Assembly (NCBI GenBank): GCA_041552055.1
Contig: JBFELO010000015.1
Location: 1 to 52,287, forward strand
Reading direction: 5' to 3'
Source of the DNA: JBFELO01 sp041552055
GTDB lineage: Bacteria; Acidobacteriota; Thermoanaerobaculia; Thermoanaerobaculales; Sulfomarinibacteraceae
Length of the DNA: 52,287 nucleotides
In this document: positions 48,239-52,287 of the stretch, in pieces
Position numbering within the stretch: position 1 is the stretch's first letter
Layout of the letters: the number at the start of each line of letters is the position of its first letter
Notes under the pieces: model-generated
What the model was told of the DNA's origin: nothing
Seen by the model: the letters and a program-made list of their open reading frames with translations, nothing else
Databases searched by the model: none
Translations under genes and position numbers: made by a program

Positions 48239-50086
48239 TCATCCTCCCACGAAGGACAGAATCCACCACGCGATCGCTGCGCTCGTCCCGTGGAGAATCG
48301 CGGGTGCCGCGACGCTCCCCGAGTGCTCACGCGCCACTCCACAGGTCAGACCGAGGGTGAGACAGGCCGCGACCCACAGTGCGATTCCCCCCTCCGACCC
48401 GCCGATGGACATCGACCATTGCGGGGGTGCGAAAAGGGCGATCGAAGCGACAGTGAACAGCATCGTGGTGACGAGGTTCGGGACGGAGAACCACCGGCCC
48501 GCCTTGCGGGCGAATACCGGGTAGGAGGTCGCGAGGATGCCGAACGCCGCACCCCGAAAAAGGAGCTCGACGCCGACCGCGGCGAGCACGACCACGGCAA
48601 CACCGGCCCACGGGGCGGCACCGTGCGACGGATGGCCACTGAGGGACGGGAACAACCAGGCGCCGCCGGCGAGGGCGCTCAGGATGGTCAACGGCAACAG
48701 GACGAGCCAGCGCGAGCTGCGTGGCCTGTGCAGCCCGAAGTGCTCCGGGAACCGGCGCTCGCCGAGGCCGGTGAGCAGTGTACCGAGCACCCCGAGAAGA
48801 ACGGCGGCAAGAGCGATCCGTCCCGGGACGACTCCCGCCCGCGCGGCCTCCGGGGGAGCTGCAACCATGGTGACCACCAGCAGCACCCCCGCGCAGGCTC
48901 CAACGGCCCCGGCCAGTGCGGAGGCACGTCGGGCGAAGCTCGGTGGTCGGTAGACCCAACGCACGATATTCGCGATCGAGCGGGGTTCGAGGCCGGTGCC
49001 GCCGGCCCTCGGTGAGCCCCCGATGTCCGAGGATCCACCCCAACGGTTGTCCTTGGTCGCCGCCGGGTCGAGAAAGTTGAGCCGCTGGTACAGAGTGTCC
49101 AGCGTGGTCGACAGGAACGGGTCGACCTGACGCACCGTGTAGATGCCGGGCTCCTTCTCGAGCAGGATCAGACCGAGGCGATCGCCGTGGACCTCGCGCA
49201 GGTGCTCCTCGAGCTCGTAGATACCCACGTCGCTCCTGCAGAGGACTGCGACGCGATCGGAGGCGATCGGGATCCGCGCCAGCTCGTCGACGTTCTTGAG
49301 CCCGTGGAAGTCGTCGGGCGAATACACGAGGTCGTCGATCTTCTGCAGTGAGGCCAGGGTGAAATCGAGGAGGTCGATGTCGCCCCAGGTCCCGGCTCGC
49401 TTGGCGTCGAGCTCGTCGTGCCTGAGGTCGTTGATCGTGCCGATCGTGTCGCGTTCGAGGGCCGGAGGCAGGGCGCTGAGCTCTTTGAGCTCGAGGCCGT
49501 GGGCGTCGATCACGCCCTGGAGCCGAACGATGGGCATCATCCTGTCGCGCAGCGCCCGGCCCTCCTCGCCGTCGAGGCGCCGGTGGTTGAGCAGCAGCCA
49601 CACTGCGAGAACGGTGTCGAGATCGGGTTCGTTGGCGTACACGCCCCAGGCCTCGGAGTCGAGGTCGAGCCCCTTGAGGATGAGCACCATCGCCTGTTCG
49701 CAGGTGGCGAGCGTGAAGGCGCGCACGCACCCCTCGTGGTGGTCGAGGTTGAAGATCGACCGCTGGGTGTCGAGAAACGGCTCTGCCTGGGCCGCACCGT
49801 CGAGGAAGATCGTTTGCTTGGGGTATTTGCGGGCGGCGGAAGGGTTCACGGAGAGACCGCGCTCGACCCGTACCGCGATGTTGGGCGCCTCGACACACGT
49901 CAGATAGCGGCCGTCGTCGTCCTCCTTGACGGCGTAACGGACCGGGAGCATCTTGCGGGTGGTGAACGGCCGCGTGACGGCGCGCAACGGGCCGGTCCGA
50001 TCGGTTTGCGGAGAACCGTCATCGGGCAGCAGCAGCCCGAGCTGTCGCCCGATCCGGGCATCGTCGTCGCGATCGGTGGGTGTCAC
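48239..50086 (-). CDS. Fusion of a DHH-like domain with a CPBP-type membrane domain
   Basis: GTG at 50086 is my choice of start; an in-frame ATG at 50140 is possible. The N-terminal 300 residues are soluble and include RSIFNLDHHEGCVRAFTLAT and NEPDLDTVLAVWLLLNHRRL, which resemble the DHH and following metal-binding motifs of exopolyphosphatase/nanoRNase-type enzymes. Residues of about 395-615 are hydrophobic, with seven or so membrane segments, and carry GVELLFRGAAFGIL and APAILHGTSAAIAWW, which resemble CPBP (CAAX-protease-like) motifs; the first of the usual two glutamates is Val. I do not know this domain combination. It could couple nucleotide or phosphate chemistry to membrane proteolysis, but that is inference. 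Confidence 0.6.
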   Translation of the reverse strand: MTPTDRDDDARIGRQLGLLLPDDGSPQTDRTGPLRAVTRPFTTRKMLPVRYAVKEDDDGRYLTCVEAPNIAVRVERGLSVNPSAARKYPKQTIFLDGAAQAEPFLDTQRSIFNLDHHEGCVRAFTLATCEQAMVLILKGLDLDSEAWGVYANEPDLDTVLAVWLLLNHRRLDGEEGRALRDRMMPIVRLQGVIDAHGLELKELSALPPALERDTIGTINDLRHDELDAKRAGTWGDIDLLDFTLASLQKIDDLVYSPDDFHGLKNVDELARIPIASDRVAVLCRSDVGIYELEEHLREVHGDRLGLILLEKEPGIYTVRQVDPFLSTTLDTLYQRLNFLDPAATKDNRWGGSSDIGGSPRAGGTGLEPRSIANIVRWVYRPPSFARRASALAGAVGACAGVLLVVTMVAAPPEAARAGVVPGRIALAAVLLGVLGTLLTGLGERRFPEHFGLHRPRSSRWLVLLPLTILSALAGGAWLFPSLSGHPSHGAAPWAGVAVVVLAAVGVELLFRGAAFGILATSYPVFARKAGRWFSVPNLVTTMLFTVASIALFAPPQWSMSIGGSEGGIALWVAACLTLGLTCGVAREHSGSVAAPAILHGTSAAIAWWILSFVGG

Positions 50087-50341
50087 TCCGACGATTGTAC
50101 CCGAGTGTCGTCCAGGGCCGAGACATGATGAGGAGTACATTGATCGCCCGCCGAGCGGATCGGCGGCACTCATTTGTTTGGAGCCCGGGGTTCGCCGGTG
50201 ACCAGCGCCTGAGGAGGACCCTTGGCCGGCCGTTGCTCGAACCGATTGTGGGAAAGCCCGTATCTCACGTTCGGACCGAGCGATTGCCAAGGCGTCCGGC
50301 GAGCTCTGGGGCTCCTCGCGTCAGCTGGACTGGAGTGGGTT

Positions 50342-52287
50342 GTGACATCGCGAGACATGACTGTCGTCGCTCTGCTGTCCGGCTCGCTGATCGCGCTCGA
50401 ATTGTGCTGGACAAGGATTTTCTCGGCCGAGTTCTTCTATACCTTCGCGTTCTTGATCCTGTCGCTGGCGGTGCTTGGGCTCGGGCTGGGCGCACTCGCG
50501 CTGCGGCTGGTACCCGCGCTGGGCCGAGGGAGTCGTCTCGGGCTGTACCTGACGATCTGTGGTCTGGTGATCGTCGTGGGGCCGATCCTGGTGTTCCGGA
50601 TCGGCCTCGACTTCTCCACATTGCTCTCCGGACCCGGAATCTTGAGGTTTTTGGCCGCAACGGTGATTCTGAGCTCGTCCTACTTTCTGGGTGGTCTCGC
50701 GCTCGCGATCGTGTTCAAGCGCGGGGTGCAGCAGATGCCGCGACTCTACATGGCCGATTTGGGCGGCGCCGGAGTGGGCGTGGCGGTGGTCATCCTGCTG
50801 ATGAACTCGGTCGGCACGCCGTCGGCGACGGTGCTGTGCGCGCTGCCGATGCTGGCGGCGGCGGTGGTCGCTGGCAGTCGCGCCGTGCGTGCCGTCTCGG
50901 CCGTTCTCGCGGTCGCCGTCATCACTCTGGTGCCGCACGCGGATCGCCTCTTCGAGGCGCCGCGTGATGAACGGGCGCCCGTCATTTACACCCACTGGGA
51001 CGCGATGGCAAAGGTCAAGCTGTATGCCTTCGGCCCGGAGTACCGTGGCATCAACATCGACAACGTGGCCAACTCGCCCGTGTACGGGTTCGATGGCGAC
51101 TTCAACAACCGGGAGCTCGAGGAGGTGCGGTGGGGGATCGACGTCTCCTACCTGATTGGGTTGTTCGACCACTGCACCTTCCTGTCGCTCGGCGCGGGTG
51201 GCGGATCGGACGTGCTTCAGGCGCTGGTCGAGGGTGCACGCGAGGTCCATGCCGTGGAGGTGAACCCGCACATCAATCGCATGATGATCGAGGGTGACTC
51301 TGCGGGCTACCGCGATCCAACGGAACCGAAATCGGGTTCGGCTGTGGACGGGGAGGCTCCGGAGCCGACGACGGTTCCATCGTTTCGCGCCGAAGATGGG
51401 CACGTGGTGACGCTCGCGGAGTTCTCGGGCGGCATCTATCGAGATCCTCGGGTGAGGGTCGTGTCGGAGGACGCCAGGAGCTACATTCGGCGTTACGAGG
51501 ACACGTTCGACATCATCTACTCGCTGAGCTCGAACACGTGGGCCGCGCTCGGCTCGGGATCGTTCGCGTTTGCAGAGAGCTACCTGTTCACGGTCGAGGC
51601 GTTCGAAGACTACTGGGTTGCCCTCACCGAAGGCGGTTTTCTTTCGATGGAGCACCAGGTGTACATGCCGCGGCTGGTCAGTGCGGCGCTCGTGGCGCTC
51701 GCGCGCCAGGGTGTGGCGCGCCCTGAGGATCACCTCGCCGTGTACGACCTGCCGCAGATGCGGCGCAACCTCATGCTGTTGTCGAAGCGGCCACTGACGG
51801 GCGAGGTTCGACGCCTCGCCTACGGCGAGCTGTCCGATGAGCGGTTTGACCAGATCCACCTGCTGTACCCGGCAGCCGAGGGGGTCGAGGACAATCTCAT
51901 CAGCCGTATCGTCACGGAGGGCTGGCGGGCAGTGTCGCCGGGCGCGGCAGTGGACGTATCGCCGCCTACCGACGATCGACCGTTCGCCGCCCAGATGGGT
52001 CGTTGGAGCAACTTCACCTGGCAGGGTTTGGAGGAGATCTCGCAGTGGGCAGACTTCCGGGGTTTCCCGCTGTCGAAGTCGATCATCGTTGCCATACTCG
52101 CGGTGATCGTGGTGCTCGTGCTGCCACTCAACCTGGCGCCGTATCTCGTTGGGCGCAGCGAGCTGGCCGGCAGGGCATGGTGGTACTTCTGTGTCATCGG
52201 GGTCGCGTTCATGGCGGTGGAGGTGGTGTTGATTCAGAAGTACGCGTTGCTGATCGGAGCCTCGGCTTACAGCATCGCGACGGTACT
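50342..52287 (+). CDS. Membrane-embedded spermidine-synthase-like protein (3' partial)
   Basis: GTG at 50342 has GGAG six bases before it and is preferred to ATG at 50357. The frame is open to the right edge. Residues of about 5-210 are strongly hydrophobic, with about six to eight membrane helices (LSLAVLGLGLGALALRL, FLAATVILSSSYFLGGLALA). A methyltransferase-like Rossmann domain follows, with LSLGAGGGSDVLQALVEG as the nucleotide-binding loop, HAVEVNPHI as the acidic second strand, and EDARSYIRRYEDTFDIIYSL as the third; this is the spermidine/spermine-synthase fold. More membrane helices resume at the right edge (SIIVAILAVIVVLVLPLNLA). Membrane-fused versions are common in bacteria, but their substrate is usually unknown. 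Confidence 0.85.
   Translation, partial: MTSRDMTVVALLSGSLIALELCWTRIFSAEFFYTFAFLILSLAVLGLGLGALALRLVPALGRGSRLGLYLTICGLVIVVGPILVFRIGLDFSTLLSGPGILRFLAATVILSSSYFLGGLALAIVFKRGVQQMPRLYMADLGGAGVGVAVVILLMNSVGTPSATVLCALPMLAAAVVAGSRAVRAVSAVLAVAVITLVPHADRLFEAPRDERAPVIYTHWDAMAKVKLYAFGPEYRGINIDNVANSPVYGFDGDFNNRELEEVRWGIDVSYLIGLFDHCTFLSLGAGGGSDVLQALVEGAREVHAVEVNPHINRMMIEGDSAGYRDPTEPKSGSAVDGEAPEPTTVPSFRAEDGHVVTLAEFSGGIYRDPRVRVVSEDARSYIRRYEDTFDIIYSLSSNTWAALGSGSFAFAESYLFTVEAFEDYWVALTEGGFLSMEHQVYMPRLVSAALVALARQGVARPEDHLAVYDLPQMRRNLMLLSKRPLTGEVRRLAYGELSDERFDQIHLLYPAAEGVEDNLISRIVTEGWRAVSPGAAVDVSPPTDDRPFAAQMGRWSNFTWQGLEEISQWADFRGFPLSKSIIVAILAVIVVLVLPLNLAPYLVGRSELAGRAWWYFCVIGVAFMAVEVVLIQKYALLIGASAYSIATV

Noticed and set aside
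1..52287. CRISPR arrays, rRNA, tRNA, phage or integrase genes
   Set aside because: No regularly spaced direct repeats, no conserved rRNA text, no cloverleaf-like segment with a T-loop, and no recombinase or phage structural motif was seen on either strand by reading.

Overview
This is a GC-rich bacterial chromosome segment of about 52 kb with dense, short-spaced genes. I see no rRNA, tRNA, CRISPR array, transposase, integrase or phage gene. The gene content suggests a Gram-negative, protein- and peptide-degrading heterotroph with a large exported proteome: an S46 dipeptidyl-peptidase, an M36-like secreted metalloprotease, alkaline-phosphatase-superfamily lipoproteins, DUF6599 lipoproteins, Tat-exported Fe-S aldo/keto reductases and an outer-membrane CBM9/DUF5916-like barrel. 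This mix resembles Acidobacteriota such as Thermoanaerobaculia. That placement is inference from gene content, not from a marker gene.

Layout. 1-6.5 kb: an aspartic-protease/PDZ protein cut by the left edge, a DUF1579-like exported protein, a 1349-residue M36-like metalloprotease and a small lipoprotein. 6.5-13.2 kb (minus strand): an exported GT-A-like protein, a TlpA-like thioredoxin/TPR protein, a Ser-nucleophile phosphodiesterase-like lipoprotein and a Thr-nucleophile sulfatase-like lipoprotein. 13.5-18.3 kb: a DUF5996-like protein, a two-gene ABC importer (ATPase plus fused permease/binding protein) and a kelch-type exported propeller. 18.5-23.4 kb: DUF427, then a translationally coupled minus-strand lipid operon (FAD oxidoreductase, DUF1365, two cyclopropane-synthase-type methyltransferases). 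23.6-30.6 kb: a shortened TPR protein, the S46 peptidase, an aldo/keto reductase broken by one stop codon, a YgjP-like metalloprotein, a tandem FKBP isomerase, a possible small protein and an M23 peptidase. 30.8-36.4 kb: a duplicated module, twice [Tat aldo/keto reductase with two Fe-S Cys clusters + DUF6599 lipoprotein], then a third lipoprotein. 36.5-42.3 kb: an RRM protein with promoter-like leader and terminator, a LamG-like exported protein, an acyl-CoA-dehydrogenase-like flavoprotein and the CBM9/DUF5916-like barrel. 42.5-52.3 kb: a membrane-anchored coiled-coil protein, a frameshifted short gene, an M20 peptidase, a histone-deacetylase-family enzyme, a universal stress protein, an alpha/beta hydrolase, a DHH-like/CPBP membrane fusion and a spermidine-synthase-like membrane protein cut by the right edge.

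Two non-coding repeat families stand out. The first is a roughly 77-bp element in five intergenic copies (near 5.66, 7.60, 10.58, 24.87 and 27.24 kb): a GC-rich palindrome, a 33-base spacer and a conserved gatgggatgac-like box, always on the same strand. Two copies begin exactly on the stop codon of the preceding gene. The second is a 179-bp element at 16917-17095 with imperfect terminal inverted repeats and a partial relative at 32957-33042. The duplicated Fe-S aldo/keto reductase/DUF6599 module, in which one reductase has lost three of its four catalytic-tetrad residues, is the best candidate for an undescribed protein system.
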